From Streptomyces mirabilis (GTDB taxonomy: Bacteria > Actinomycetota > Actinomycetes > Streptomycetales > Streptomycetaceae): DNA of 64,000 bases. Below the pieces are notes generated by a model. That model was not told the origin of the DNA. It ran no database searches and saw nothing but the letters and a program-made list of their open reading frames with translations. Location: positions 6,696,001 to 6,760,000 of the forward strand of contig NZ_CP074102.1 in the NCBI RefSeq assembly GCF_018310535.1, in the 5' to 3' direction. Positions within the stretch are counted from its first letter, which is position 1. The number at the start of each line of letters is the position of its first letter. Below are positions 26,518-34,526 of the stretch, one piece after another. Made by a program: the position numbers and the translations under genes.

Positions 26518-27141
26518 CGCTCGGGAACCACGCTTCCCCAGCTGATGCTGCACGCGCATCCACGGATCGCCCTGCCGCCCGAAACACCGGGACTGCGTCG
26601 CCTCGCTGCTCCGGATGCCCTGGTGGCGCCGGGGATTCCATGAGGCCGTGGCCACCTGGGCACAGGTCGTGGACGCCACGCGCAAGTACGCGTGCGAACT
26701 GGGCCCGGACCGCTGGTACCAACTTCGCTTCGAGGACCTCGTGGCCGATCCCGAGAGCCAACTCCAGGGCGTGTGCGGGTTCCTGGGTGAGGAGTACGCC
26801 CCCGGGATGACCGAGCCGCGCCGCGTCGCCGGGATGGCGGTACCCGCCCGCAGACCTGGCACCGACGCACCCACGGCGTGCTGGACACCTCCCGGGACGG
26901 CACCTGGACCACCAGACTGACGCCCGATCAAATACGGCTGTGCGAGGCCGTATTGGGCGAACGGCTGACCTCGTGCGGCTACGAACTTGCCGGTGCCGTC
27001 CGCCCCGACCCCGCCGAACTGCTGCGCTACCGGCGGGTGGAGGTGCCTCGCCGGGCCGCCCGCGCCAAGCGGCGGACGCTGGACCGCCTGGCGCGGGTGC
27101 GTGAACCGGGGCCGGTGGCCTGCCGGCCGGTCACGGGGTGA
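26518..27141 (+). pseudogene. Degraded sulfotransferase gene
   Basis: Fragments of a PAPS-dependent sulfotransferase in changing frames. Frame 1 from about 26518 gives RSGTTLPQLMLHAHPRIALPP, the phosphosulfate-binding N-terminus. Frame 2 from about 26590 gives DCVASLLRMPWWRRGFHEAV and YQLRFEDLVADPESQLQGV. Frame 1 again from about 26845 gives TWHRRTHGVLDTSRDGTW and DQIRLCEAVLGERLTSCGYEL, ending in TGA at 27141. Compared with intact members, roughly 100 residues between LPPET and RDCVAS are missing, and a frameshift lies near 26840. No intact start is visible. It is therefore a decayed gene, probably without product. Confidence 0.82.
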
Positions 27142-27176
27142 GCTGCGGCGAGGGGCTCGCGCTCTTTGCGTACGGG

Positions 27177-27205
27177 CGTACACATCGATGCGTACACTCG
27201 TACAC
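27177..27205 (+). promoter_or_regulatory. Triple CGTACAC operator-like element before the SMR gene
   Basis: CGTACAC occurs at 27177-27183, 27191-27197 and 27199-27205; the last copy directly abuts the ATG at 27206. A TACGGGCGTA dyad overlaps the first copy. The site is a likely operator for the downstream TetR regulator. The absence of a ribosome binding site suggests leaderless translation. Confidence 0.6.
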
Positions 27206-27526
27206 ATGGGATACGCACTGCTCGCCGGAGCCATCGCCTCCGAGGTGGCCGCCACGACCGCCATGAAGTACAGCGAGGGCTTCAGCAGGCTCTGGCCCTC
27301 GCTGGTGACCGTCCTCGGATACGTCATCGCCTTCGTGCTGCTCGCGCAGTGCCTGAAGACCGTCCAGGTCGGCACGGCCTACGCGATCTGGGCCGGCGCC
27401 GGCACCGCCGTCATCGCCGCGATCGGCATGGTGTTCCTCGGCGAGGCGCTCAGCTTCACCAAGGTCGCCGGGATACTGCTGATCATCGGCGGGGTCGTGG
27501 TGCTGAACCTCGGCGGGGCCCACTGA
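27206..27526 (+). CDS. SMR-family multidrug efflux protein
   Basis: A 106-aa small multidrug resistance protein with four membrane helices. It exports cationic compounds in exchange for protons as a dimer. The essential acidic residue is in the first helix (AIASEVAATTAMK, Glu at about 13). The GTAYAIWAGAGTAVIA and IGMVFLGEALSFTKVAGI blocks are typical of EmrE/QacC. The ATG at 27206 lies directly after a repeat operator. Its stop overlaps the next ATG (TGATG), coupling it to a TetR regulator that probably controls it. Confidence 0.93.
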   Translation: MGYALLAGAIASEVAATTAMKYSEGFSRLWPSLVTVLGYVIAFVLLAQCLKTVQVGTAYAIWAGAGTAVIAAIGMVFLGEALSFTKVAGILLIIGGVVVLNLGGAH

Positions 27527-28065
27527 TGGCGGCGCGCCGCTACGACCCCGAGCGGCGGCAGCGGATCATCGACGCGGCGATCCGGGTCGTGGGCGCCAAA
27601 GGACTCGCCGGGCTGAGCCATCGCACCGTCGCCGCCGAGGCCGATGTGCCGCTCGGCTCCACCACGTACCACTTCAAGACCCTCGACGAGCTCATGGTCG
27701 CCGCGCTGCGCCAGGCGAACGAGGGCTTCGCCAAGGTGATCGCCGCGCGCGGCGCGCTGGAGGATCCCCAGGCCGACCTCGCCGGCGAACTCGCCGGGCT
27801 GATGGGCGAGTGGCTGGCGGGCGACCGTACGGGGGTGGAGCTGGAGTACGAGCTCTACCTCGCGGCGCTGCGCCGCCCCGCCCTGCGCCCCGTCGCCGCC
27901 GAATGGGTCCAGGACCTCGCCGAACCCCTCGCCCGCCGCACCGACCCCGTCACCGCGAGGGCGCTGGTCGCGCTGGTGGACGGGATCTGTCTGCAGGTGC
28001 TGCTGACGGGGGTGTCGTATGACGAGGAGTATGCGCGGGAGGTGTTGGGGCGGTTGATCGGCTGA
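27526..28065 (+). CDS. TetR-family regulator of the SMR gene
   Basis: A 179-aa repressor. The N-terminal HTH includes RQRIIDAAIRVVGAKGLAGL and HRTVAAEADVPLGSTTYHF; the remainder is a helical ligand domain. It starts on the ATG overlapping the SMR stop, so both proteins come from one mRNA. The CGTACAC triplet upstream of the pair is the obvious candidate operator, giving autoregulated efflux. The ligand is unknown. Confidence 0.9.
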   Translation: MAARRYDPERRQRIIDAAIRVVGAKGLAGLSHRTVAAEADVPLGSTTYHFKTLDELMVAALRQANEGFAKVIAARGALEDPQADLAGELAGLMGEWLAGDRTGVELEYELYLAALRRPALRPVAAEWVQDLAEPLARRTDPVTARALVALVDGICLQVLLTGVSYDEEYAREVLGRLIG

Positions 28066-28198
28066 GGGGGAGGGTTCGGCGCGGGGAATGTGCGAGGGGA
28101 GAACGGGGTCCCGCGAAGGGGTGTACGGGGCGCCCGGCACGTGAGATGGCGGGTGTACCGGTTCGCTCGTGCGCCCCGGGCCGCGTTAGGTTTCACCC

Positions 28199-29188
28199 AT
28201 GACCGACACGACTGCTACTCGCACCACCGGCGCCGTCGCCGCCGGCCTCGCCACCCTCACGGCCGACGGCACCGTCCTCGACACCTGGTTCCCCGCGCCC
28301 GAGCTGTCCGCCGAGCCCGGCCCGGCCGGCACCGAGCGGCTGTCCGCCGAGCGTGCCGTCGAGCTGCTCGGCGAAGGCGCCGCCAAAGCCATCGGGCCCG
28401 ACGCCCGCCGGGGCGTCGAAGTGGTCGCGGTCCGCACGGTCATCGCCTCGCTGGACGAGAAGCCGATCGACGCGCACGACACCTACCTGCGCCTGCACCT
28501 GCTCTCGCACCGCCTCGTGCAGCCGCACGGCCAGAGCCTGGACGGCATCTTCGGTCATCTCGCCAACGTCGCCTGGACCTCGCTCGGCCCGGTCGCGGTG
28601 GACGACGTCGAGAAGGCGCGCCTCAACGCCCGCGCCGAGGGCCTGCACCTCCAGGTGACGTCCATCGACAAGTTCCCGCGCATGACGGACTACGTCGCCC
28701 CCAAGGGCGTCCGGATCGCCGACGCCGACCGCGTCCGGCTCGGCGCGCATCTCGCCGAGGGCACCACCGTCATGCACGAGGGCTTCGTGAACTTCAACGC
28801 GGGCACGCTCGGCACGTCGATGGTCGAGGGCCGCATCTCGGCCGGCGTCGTGGTCGGCGACGGCTCCGACATCGGCGGCGGCGCCTCCACCATGGGCACC
28901 CTGTCCGGCGGCGGCAACGTCCGCATCACCATCGGCGAGCGATGCCTGATCGGCGCCGAGGCGGGCGTCGGTATCGCCCTCGGCGACGAGTGCGTGGTCG
29001 AGGCGGGGCTGTACGTCACCGCGGGCACCCGCGTGACCATGCCCGACGGGCAGATCGTCAAGGCCCGTGAGCTGTCCGGGGCGTCGAACATCCTCTTCCG
29101 CCGCAACTCGGTGACCGGAACCGTCGAGGCGCGGCCGAACAACGCGGTGTGGGGCGGCCTGAACGAGGTTCTGCACAGCCACAACTGA
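28199..29188 (+). CDS. dapD: Tetrahydrodipicolinate N-succinyltransferase
   Basis: Transfers succinyl from succinyl-CoA to 2,3,4,5-tetrahydrodipicolinate in lysine/diaminopimelate biosynthesis. The 329-aa protein is of the long actinobacterial DapD type. The C-terminal left-handed beta-helix is visible as hexapeptide repeats ([39 protein letters not shown]), with [11 protein letters not shown] and MVEGRIS upstream. The ATG at 28199 follows a TTAGGTTT sequence and has little ribosome binding site. A stand-alone gene ended by a hairpin. Confidence 0.95.
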   Translation: MTDTTATRTTGAVAAGLATLTADGTVLDTWFPAPELSAEPGPAGTERLSAERAVELLGEGAAKAIGPDARRGVEVVAVRTVIASLDEKPIDAHDTYLRLHLLSHRLVQPHGQSLDGIFGHLANVAWTSLGPVAVDDVEKARLNARAEGLHLQVTSIDKFPRMTDYVAPKGVRIADADRVRLGAHLAEGTTVMHEGFVNFNAGTLGTSMVEGRISAGVVVGDGSDIGGGASTMGTLSGGGNVRITIGERCLIGAEAGVGIALGDECVVEAGLYVTAGTRVTMPDGQIVKARELSGASNILFRRNSVTGTVEARPNNAVWGGLNEVLHSHN

Positions 29189-29193
29189 TCATC

Positions 29194-29216
29194 GGCGGCC
29201 GTGACCTGCGGCCGCC
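29194..29216 (+). terminator. Hairpin after dapD
   Basis: GGCGGCCG / CGGCCGCC arms (8 bp) around a 7-base loop begin six bases after the dapD stop. Flanking TGATCATC and ATCGATCA partly extend the stem. No strong T tract. Confidence 0.65.
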
Positions 29217-29399
29217 TCATCGATCAATGCTCTGACCTGCCGCTGACCTGCTGCTGAGTTGTCGGCAGCTGTCGGCGTTGGTCGTCGTCGAGCGCCCTTC
29301 CACGGCCCCAGGACGGCCCGGGAGGGCGCTCGTGCGTCGAGGGAGACAGCCGCCTTGTAAGGTGATGCCACCTGTGGATGTCAGCCGGGAACCCGCGTC

Positions 29400-30470
29400 C
29401 TACCTGGCGTCTTCGTCCCGGCCATCCTCGAAGACGAAGAGCGGTTTCGCGCCATGTGCGGGTGCTTCGGCGAACGAGATGGCTTCAGTGAAGCGTTCGA
29501 GCGGGAACGGCTCACCCTGGGGGATGCTCAGCACTTCATCAGCGACGAGACTGCGAACCTCGGACAGCGCGCGCAGCGCATCCGCAGGTGAGGCAGTGCC
29601 GAACCAGCCGTTCAGCCAGAACCCACGGACTGCTTTGGTCTCGTAGATGACCGAGCGTGCCGACAGCGGGATCGTCAGCGCTGCCGGGTCGGTCTGCCGA
29701 TGGGTGGAGAGCGCGCCGTAGACCACGACCTCTCCTCCCGGAGCCAGTGCCTGGGACACCTGGGCACCCACATGGCCCGCGACACAGTCGATGGCCTTGC
29801 GCACGCCGACCGATCCTGCGACCTCGGCCACTCGCTGCAACAAGTCCTCGTCCTCGGTGCAGATGACCTCGTCACCACCAAGCGCCTTGATCTCCTCGAC
29901 GGCATCGCGCCGCCGCACGACATTGATCGTGCGAATACCCAGATGCCTGGCCAGCTGGATGACGAGGCGGCCGACGGTGGAGCCCGCGGCCGTCTGCAAC
30001 AACCATTCACCCGGCTGTACGTCGAGTTCGCGAGTCACCAGCAGCAGCGCGGTCAACGGGTTGACGGCGAGCTGACAGGCGCTGGAGTCGCTCAGATGAT
30101 CGGGGACAGGCAGGAGCCTTCGTGTATCGGCAACAAGGTATTCCTGCCAAGTGCCGGCCACATGCGGCCCGGGTACCGCCGGGACGGCAACGGCCACCAC
30201 GCGCTCGCCGGTCTTCAGTCCCTCGGTATCCGGGCCCAGGGCCTCAATACGGCCCACGCATTCCATGTGACCCCCGACGGTGGGAAACTCGGGGGAGAAA
30301 CCGTAGCGGCCACGCAGCACGTGCAGATCACTGGCGTGAATCGGAGTCGCCTTCACGCGGATCAACGCCTGACCGGCTTCCGGCGTGGGAACAGGACGGG
30401 ATTCCAGCCGCAGGACATCGGCCGGCTCGCCAACCTTTCCGGCTACGAGAGCGCGCATGGATTGTGGCAT
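29400..30470 (-). CDS. MDR-superfamily quinone/enoyl reductase-like oxidoreductase
   Basis: A 356-aa NAD(P)H-dependent medium-chain reductase/dehydrogenase. The N-terminal GroES-like domain shows ATPIHASDLHVLRGRYGF and VGGHMECVGRIEALG. The nucleotide domain has NPLTALLLV, LQTAAGSTVGRLVIQLAR and INVVRRRDAVEEIKALGGD. Zinc-binding cysteines of alcohol dehydrogenases are absent, so it belongs to the quinone reductase/2-enoyl thioester reductase side of the family. AAAGG precedes the ATG at 30470. Codon use is visibly less GC-biased than in neighbouring genes, hinting at acquisition. Substrate unknown. Confidence 0.85.
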   Translation of the reverse strand: MPQSMRALVAGKVGEPADVLRLESRPVPTPEAGQALIRVKATPIHASDLHVLRGRYGFSPEFPTVGGHMECVGRIEALGPDTEGLKTGERVVAVAVPAVPGPHVAGTWQEYLVADTRRLLPVPDHLSDSSACQLAVNPLTALLLVTRELDVQPGEWLLQTAAGSTVGRLVIQLARHLGIRTINVVRRRDAVEEIKALGGDEVICTEDEDLLQRVAEVAGSVGVRKAIDCVAGHVGAQVSQALAPGGEVVVYGALSTHRQTDPAALTIPLSARSVIYETKAVRGFWLNGWFGTASPADALRALSEVRSLVADEVLSIPQGEPFPLERFTEAISFAEAPAHGAKPLFVFEDGRDEDAR

Positions 30471-30675
30471 GAGTGACCTTTCATCGAGGTCCGTGATCAG
30501 GACCGCTCGCCGCAGCGAACCGATCTGAGGTCAGGGTGGGCGAATGTTCTGCCAAGTCCGCCGCGCGCACCGCACCCGAGAGCCCCTGGAGTCCCCGACA
30601 TCACGCTAAGCGCCACTCACATGCTCTGCAATCCAGCCTCCGACGGCTCCCGCGCCGAGCCGCAGATGGCGCAGC

Positions 30676-30700
30676 CCCCGCGCCCTGTCGGGGCGCGGGG
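30676..30700 (-). terminator. Terminator after helR
   Basis: Perfect 10-bp arms CCCCGCGCCC / GGGCGCGGGG with a five-base loop, located immediately downstream of the helR stop at 30708. Confidence 0.82.
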
Positions 30701-30707
30701 AACCGCT

Positions 30708-32879
30708 TCATGAGCTCGTGAGGACGACGAGTTGCCGGGTCGCTCGGGTCATCGCGACATAGCGGTCGACCGCTCCTTCGACGCCCTCGCCGAATGCCTC
30801 CGGGTCGACGAGGACGACCAGGTCGAACTCGAGCCCCTTCGACAGCTCCGGGGTCAGTGAACGGACGCGGGACGTCGCCCGGAATGTGGGATCGCCGATG
30901 ACACAGGCGATGCCGTCCGCATGCGCGGCGAGCCAGGTGTCGAGGACGGAGCTCAGATCCGCGGTGGATCCGTGTACGACGGGAACGCCGCCGCTGCGGA
31001 TGGAGGTCGGCACATTGGCGTCCGGGAGCACGGCCTGGATGACCGGCCCGGCCTCCGCCATGATTTCTTCCGGCGTCCGGTAGTTGATGCTCAGGGAGGC
31101 CGACTCGATCCGGTCGAGCCCGATCCGCTCGAGCCGTTCCCGCCACGACTCCGTGAACCCGTGCCTGGCCTGGGCACGGTCCCCGACGATGGTGAAGCTC
31201 CGGGACGGGCAGCGGAGCAGCAGCATCTGCCACTCCGCGTCGGTCAGCTCCTGAGCCTCGTCCACGACGATGTGCGCGAACGGGCCGGCGAGCAGGTCCG
31301 GTTCGGTGCCGGGCAGTGCGCTCTCGTCGACCAGGGTGTCCTGCAGGTCCCGTCCGTGCAGCATCCCCATCGCGCCTTCGCTCTCGTCGATCACGACGTT
31401 CTGCAGCAGGCTGTCGATGACGTCGGCCCTGCGTGCGCGTTCGGCGGCGACGGCGGCTTCGTTACGACGCTTGCGCCGCGCCGCCTCCGGGTCGCCGAGC
31501 CGCTGCCGTGCCGCGTCCAGGAGCGGCAGGTCGGACACCGTCCAGGCCTGGGCGTCCTCGCGCCGCAGCCGCCGAACCCCGTCGGGGCCGAGCCAGGGAG
31601 CGCACTTGCGCAGGTAGGCGGGTACCGACCACAGGTCCGAGACGAGGTCGGCCGCTTCGAGCAGCGGCCAGGCGCGGTTGAAGGCCGTGAGCAGCTCCCT
31701 GTTCCGCAGCAGCGACGTGCGGAGCAGGTCGGCCGAGACGTCGCCGTCATGCGCCGAGGCGTCGTCGTGCTTGTCCACCAGGATCGTGAGCAGCTCCTCC
31801 CAGACCTGGTCGCGCGCCTCGTTGTGCGGAGTGCCGGGTTCCGCCGCTTCGAACGCCATGGCCCAGTCGTCGGCGCTCAGCCAGATGTCGGACCAGTGGG
31901 TCGTGACCGTCATCCCCTTGGTGGGCGGCTCCTCGTAGAACCTCACGGCTGTCTCGATCGCCTTCACCAGATCGGCGGACGACTTCAGGCGAGCCACGTC
32001 CGGGTCGGCCTCGATCGTCGCGGCGGCTCCCTCGGCGACGAGATCCCGCAGGACGCAGGTCTGCACGCCCTCCTCTCCGAGGCTGGGCAGGACGTCGGCG
32101 ACGTAGGCCAGGTAGGGCCGGTGCGGACCGACGAACAGCACGCCGCCCCGGCGGTGACCGAGGCGCGGGTCGGAGTAGAGGAGGTAGGCGGAGCGGTGCA
32201 GAGCGACGACCGTCTTGCCCGTACCCGGACCGCCGTCGACGACGAGAGCGCCGCGGGATCCCGCGCGGATGATGGCGTCCTGGTCGGCCTGGATGGTGCC
32301 GAGCACGTCGCGCATCCGCGGCGACCGGTCGCCGCCCAGGCTGGCGATGAAGGCGGACTGGTCGTCGAGCGCGGCGTGGCCGGCGAATCCGTCCGAGGTG
32401 AACACCTCGTCCCAGTAGTCGCCGATCCGGCCTCGGGTCCAGCGATACCTGCGGCGGCTCGCCAGACCCATCGGGTCGGCGTGGGTGGCTCCGAAGAACG
32501 GCTCGGCCGCGGGGGAGCGCCAGTCGAGCAGCAGCCGACGGCCCGTACTGTCCGTGAGGCCGAGCCGTCCGACGTACACGGGCTCGGGGTCGTCCGCGCC
32601 GACCATGTGTCCGAGGCACAGGTCCAGACCGAAGCGACGCAGTGCGCGCAGGCGAGCGGTCAGCCGGTGGATCTCCACGTCCCGGTCCATCGCCTGCCGG
32701 CCCGCACCGCCGGGCGCCCTGCGCTCGGCGTCGAGGAGGTCGGTCAGCTCGGCGATCGACTGTTCGAGGCACTCCGCGATGGCCGCGAAGTGCTCTTCGT
32801 CGCCGGCGATCAGCGTCGGGTCGGCCTTGGCGGAGAGGCGGTCGGGAAGGTCGAACGCGCTGGTGGTCAGGGGGTTCAC
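30708..32879 (-). CDS. helR: HelR-type RNA polymerase-associated ATPase (UvrD/HelD-like)
   Basis: Superfamily 1 helicase-like ATPase of the HelD/HelR group (723 aa). HelR proteins bind RNA polymerase, recycle stalled complexes and, in Streptomyces venezuelae, displace rifamycins (published work recalled). Motifs: Walker A GGPGTGKTVVALHRSAYLL, Walker B VVDEAQELTDAEW, GDRAQARHGFTESW, motif with SINYRTPEEI, and YVAMTRATRQLVVLTSS at the C-terminus. The N-terminal coiled region (residues 1-100) matches the HelD secondary-channel arm position. The GTG at 32879 (VNPLTTSAFDLPDRL) has GGAG eight bases upstream and gives the family N-terminus; an ATG at 33005 overlapping the rgt stop is an alternative coupled start. 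Its position after a rifamycin-type glycosyltransferase and the RAE supports HelR over general HelD. Confidence 0.85.
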   Translation of the reverse strand: MNPLTTSAFDLPDRLSAKADPTLIAGDEEHFAAIAECLEQSIAELTDLLDAERRAPGGAGRQAMDRDVEIHRLTARLRALRRFGLDLCLGHMVGADDPEPVYVGRLGLTDSTGRRLLLDWRSPAAEPFFGATHADPMGLASRRRYRWTRGRIGDYWDEVFTSDGFAGHAALDDQSAFIASLGGDRSPRMRDVLGTIQADQDAIIRAGSRGALVVDGGPGTGKTVVALHRSAYLLYSDPRLGHRRGGVLFVGPHRPYLAYVADVLPSLGEEGVQTCVLRDLVAEGAAATIEADPDVARLKSSADLVKAIETAVRFYEEPPTKGMTVTTHWSDIWLSADDWAMAFEAAEPGTPHNEARDQVWEELLTILVDKHDDASAHDGDVSADLLRTSLLRNRELLTAFNRAWPLLEAADLVSDLWSVPAYLRKCAPWLGPDGVRRLRREDAQAWTVSDLPLLDAARQRLGDPEAARRKRRNEAAVAAERARRADVIDSLLQNVVIDESEGAMGMLHGRDLQDTLVDESALPGTEPDLLAGPFAHIVVDEAQELTDAEWQMLLLRCPSRSFTIVGDRAQARHGFTESWRERLERIGLDRIESASLSINYRTPEEIMAEAGPVIQAVLPDANVPTSIRSGGVPVVHGSTADLSSVLDTWLAAHADGIACVIGDPTFRATSRVRSLTPELSKGLEFDLVVLVDPEAFGEGVEGAVDRYVAMTRATRQLVVLTSS

Positions 32880-32922
32880 GTCGTTGGCTCCGAATGTTCC
32901 GAGGGTGGGGTCGCTCGTGACC

Positions 32923-32937
32923 CTTGCGCGCGGCAAG
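32923..32937. promoter_or_regulatory. Relaxed RAE-like inverted repeat upstream of helR
   Basis: CTTGC and GCAAG half-sites separated by five bases (CTTGC GCGCG GCAAG) lie 44 bp upstream of the helR GTG, inside the rgt-helR gap. The half-sites match those of the RAE at 34295, but the spacing is five rather than one. It might give helR a second, weaker rifamycin-responsive start, or be chance. Confidence 0.3.
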
Positions 32938-33001
32938 GCGTCCGGACCGGCGTGTGCGGGTTCTTGTGTTCGGGGTCCTGGCCGGACGGGTCCCGTGGGG
33001 T

Positions 33002-34237
33002 TCATGCGGATGTGCGCGGCTCTTCCCGGCTGATCATGTCGAGGAGAAGCTTCGCGGCCACCGTCGTCCCGTCGGTGCGGATCGTGGCGGCCACGGCGGT
33101 CGCCCGTGCGCGGGTCTCGGGGGCCAGGGCCGTGCTGAGCGCGGCCGACAGGGACTCGAAGGTCGGAGTCGGACCGCCGTGTGCCGCGCCCACGCCCAGA
33201 TCGGCCACCCGGCCGGCCCAGTACGGTTGGTCCGTCGCCTGGGGTACCACCACCTGGGGCGCGCCGGCCCGGGCGGCCGTCGTCGTCGTGCCCGCGCCGC
33301 CGTGGTGCACGACGGCGGCCACCCGGCCGAACAGCGCCTGCTGATTGACCTCGCCGACGACGAAGCAGTCGTCCCGGTCGTCGACCAGGGCCAGGTCGGC
33401 CCAGCCGCGGGCCACGACCGCACGGCGGCCCTGCGCACGGATCGCCCCGATCGCCACCCGGGCGACGTCCGTCGACGTGTGCATGGGCATGCTGCCGAAG
33501 CCCACGTACACGGGTGGTGCGCCGGCCTCCAGATACGCCACAAGCTCGTCCGGGAGGGGGCGTTCGTCCGGCAGGATCCACGCGCCGGTCTGCACGACGT
33601 CGAGGTCCGCAGGCTCCCGCCACGGGTCCAGGACCGGGTCCGTCGCCAGCCACGGCCGGTCGCCGATGACGTAGTCGCGGACGTTGTCCACCGGCGGCAG
33701 GCCGATCGACGCGCGGCTCGTGTTGAGCGCCGCGCCGAACAGCGCGTCGATGCTCCGGGCGTCCAGGTCCCACAGCACCCTGTTGTCGGTCACCTCCGGC
33801 GGGAACGGCCGGCCCGGATACGCCAGCGGCGGGTGGTGCGGCGACGGCAGGGTGAGCTGCTGGAAGGTCACGGACACGGAGCGGACGCCCAGCTTCTCGG
33901 CCACCGAGCGCGCGCCGGCCGCGGCCGGAATCACGCCGGTCGCCACCAGCACGTCGCATCCCTCGGCCGCCGCGGTGACCACGTCGACCTGGTCGGCGAT
34001 CAACTCGGCCGCACGCCGGGGCAGGTCGGCCGGCGACGGCGCCGCGGTCGTCAGCGCGCGCGCCGACCGGCCGACCGGCACCAACGGCACGCCGACACCG
34101 GCCAGCCGCCGCGCGAAGTCCTCGTCCGGCGGCGCGCACACCCGCACCTCCGCACCGAGTTCCCGCAACCGCACCGCGAGTCCCGCCAGCGGTTCGACGT
34201 CCCCGCGCGACCCATACGTCGACAACAACACACGCAT
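33002..34237 (-). CDS. rgt: GT1 glycosyltransferase, probable rifamycin glycosyltransferase
   Basis: A 411-aa GT1 (GtfB-like) macrolide/ansamycin glycosyltransferase. N-terminus: LLSTYGSRGDVEPLAGLAVR. Acceptor region: TFQQLTLPSPHHPP. C-terminal nucleotide-sugar motif: VAAVVHHGGAGTTTTAARAG followed by PQATDQPYWAGRVADLGVG. GGGAG precedes the ATG at 34237. A near-exact RAE palindrome lies 58 bp upstream and a HelR homologue follows, the same associations known for rifamycin-inactivating rgt genes (which glucosylate the C23 hydroxyl; family knowledge). The specific substrate is therefore inferred from context plus family. Related macrolide-type transferases share these motifs. Confidence 0.8.
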   Translation of the reverse strand: MRVLLSTYGSRGDVEPLAGLAVRLRELGAEVRVCAPPDEDFARRLAGVGVPLVPVGRSARALTTAAPSPADLPRRAAELIADQVDVVTAAAEGCDVLVATGVIPAAAGARSVAEKLGVRSVSVTFQQLTLPSPHHPPLAYPGRPFPPEVTDNRVLWDLDARSIDALFGAALNTSRASIGLPPVDNVRDYVIGDRPWLATDPVLDPWREPADLDVVQTGAWILPDERPLPDELVAYLEAGAPPVYVGFGSMPMHTSTDVARVAIGAIRAQGRRAVVARGWADLALVDDRDDCFVVGEVNQQALFGRVAAVVHHGGAGTTTTAARAGAPQVVVPQATDQPYWAGRVADLGVGAAHGGPTPTFESLSAALSTALAPETRARATAVAATIRTDGTTVAAKLLLDMISREEPRTSA

Positions 34238-34294
34238 CAGCGACTCCCGATTTCCGCGGATTCCGGCCTCGGCCGGAGATTCTGCGCCACGACC

Positions 34295-34314
34295 GGGGCC
34301 TTGCCGCAAGCCCC
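34295..34314 (-). promoter_or_regulatory. Rifamycin-associated element (RAE)
   Basis: On the minus strand the 20 bases read GGGGCTTGCGGCAAGGCCCC, an imperfect palindrome with a CTTGC-G-GCAAG core. This matches the RAE described upstream of rifamycin-inactivating genes in actinomycetes, as I remember it. It lies 58 bp before the rgt ATG. A TATAGC hexamer (minus strand, 34327-34322) ends seven bases upstream of it and could be the -10, which would put the element at or just after the transcription start. Confidence 0.85.
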
Positions 34315-34337
34315 CCGGTGCGCTATAAGTTGAGAGT

Positions 34338-34395
34338 GGCAAGGAGTGGGTAACCTCCTTGCCTTCGTCTTTGTCCGTCCGCTCTGGACGGACAA
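34338..34395. repeat. Two inverted repeats upstream of the RAE promoter
   Basis: First repeat: GGCAAGGA (34338-34345) with TCCTTGCC (34356-34363); its arms contain the same GGCAAGG/CCTTGCC blocks as the RAE. Second repeat: TTGTCCGTCC (34371-34380) with GGACGGACAA (34386-34395), ten-base arms around GCTCT. Both lie in the 289-bp gap between rgt (-) and the sigma factor gene (+). They may be operators for either divergent unit. Confidence 0.65.
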
Positions 34396-34526
34396 CCTCC
34401 TTGAGATTGCTCGAGATTGATCGCGGCCCCGGGGCATAGCGGCGGGCGGGCGCACGCGTCACAAGGGGTACAGGGGCGGGCCGTCAGGGCCGCCGGAGCA
34501 GACCCTCGGGGAAGACGAAGGTGACG

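Noticed and set aside
32879..33005. helR start at ATG 33005 overlapping rgt
   Set aside because: It would add 42 low-complexity Pro/Arg-rich residues, while GTG 32879 has a GGAG site and the expected family N-terminus; kept as an alternative.
33002..34237. Calling the glycosyltransferase a glycopeptide or antibiotic biosynthesis GT
   Set aside because: No biosynthetic genes flank it; the RAE upstream and HelR downstream point to resistance instead.
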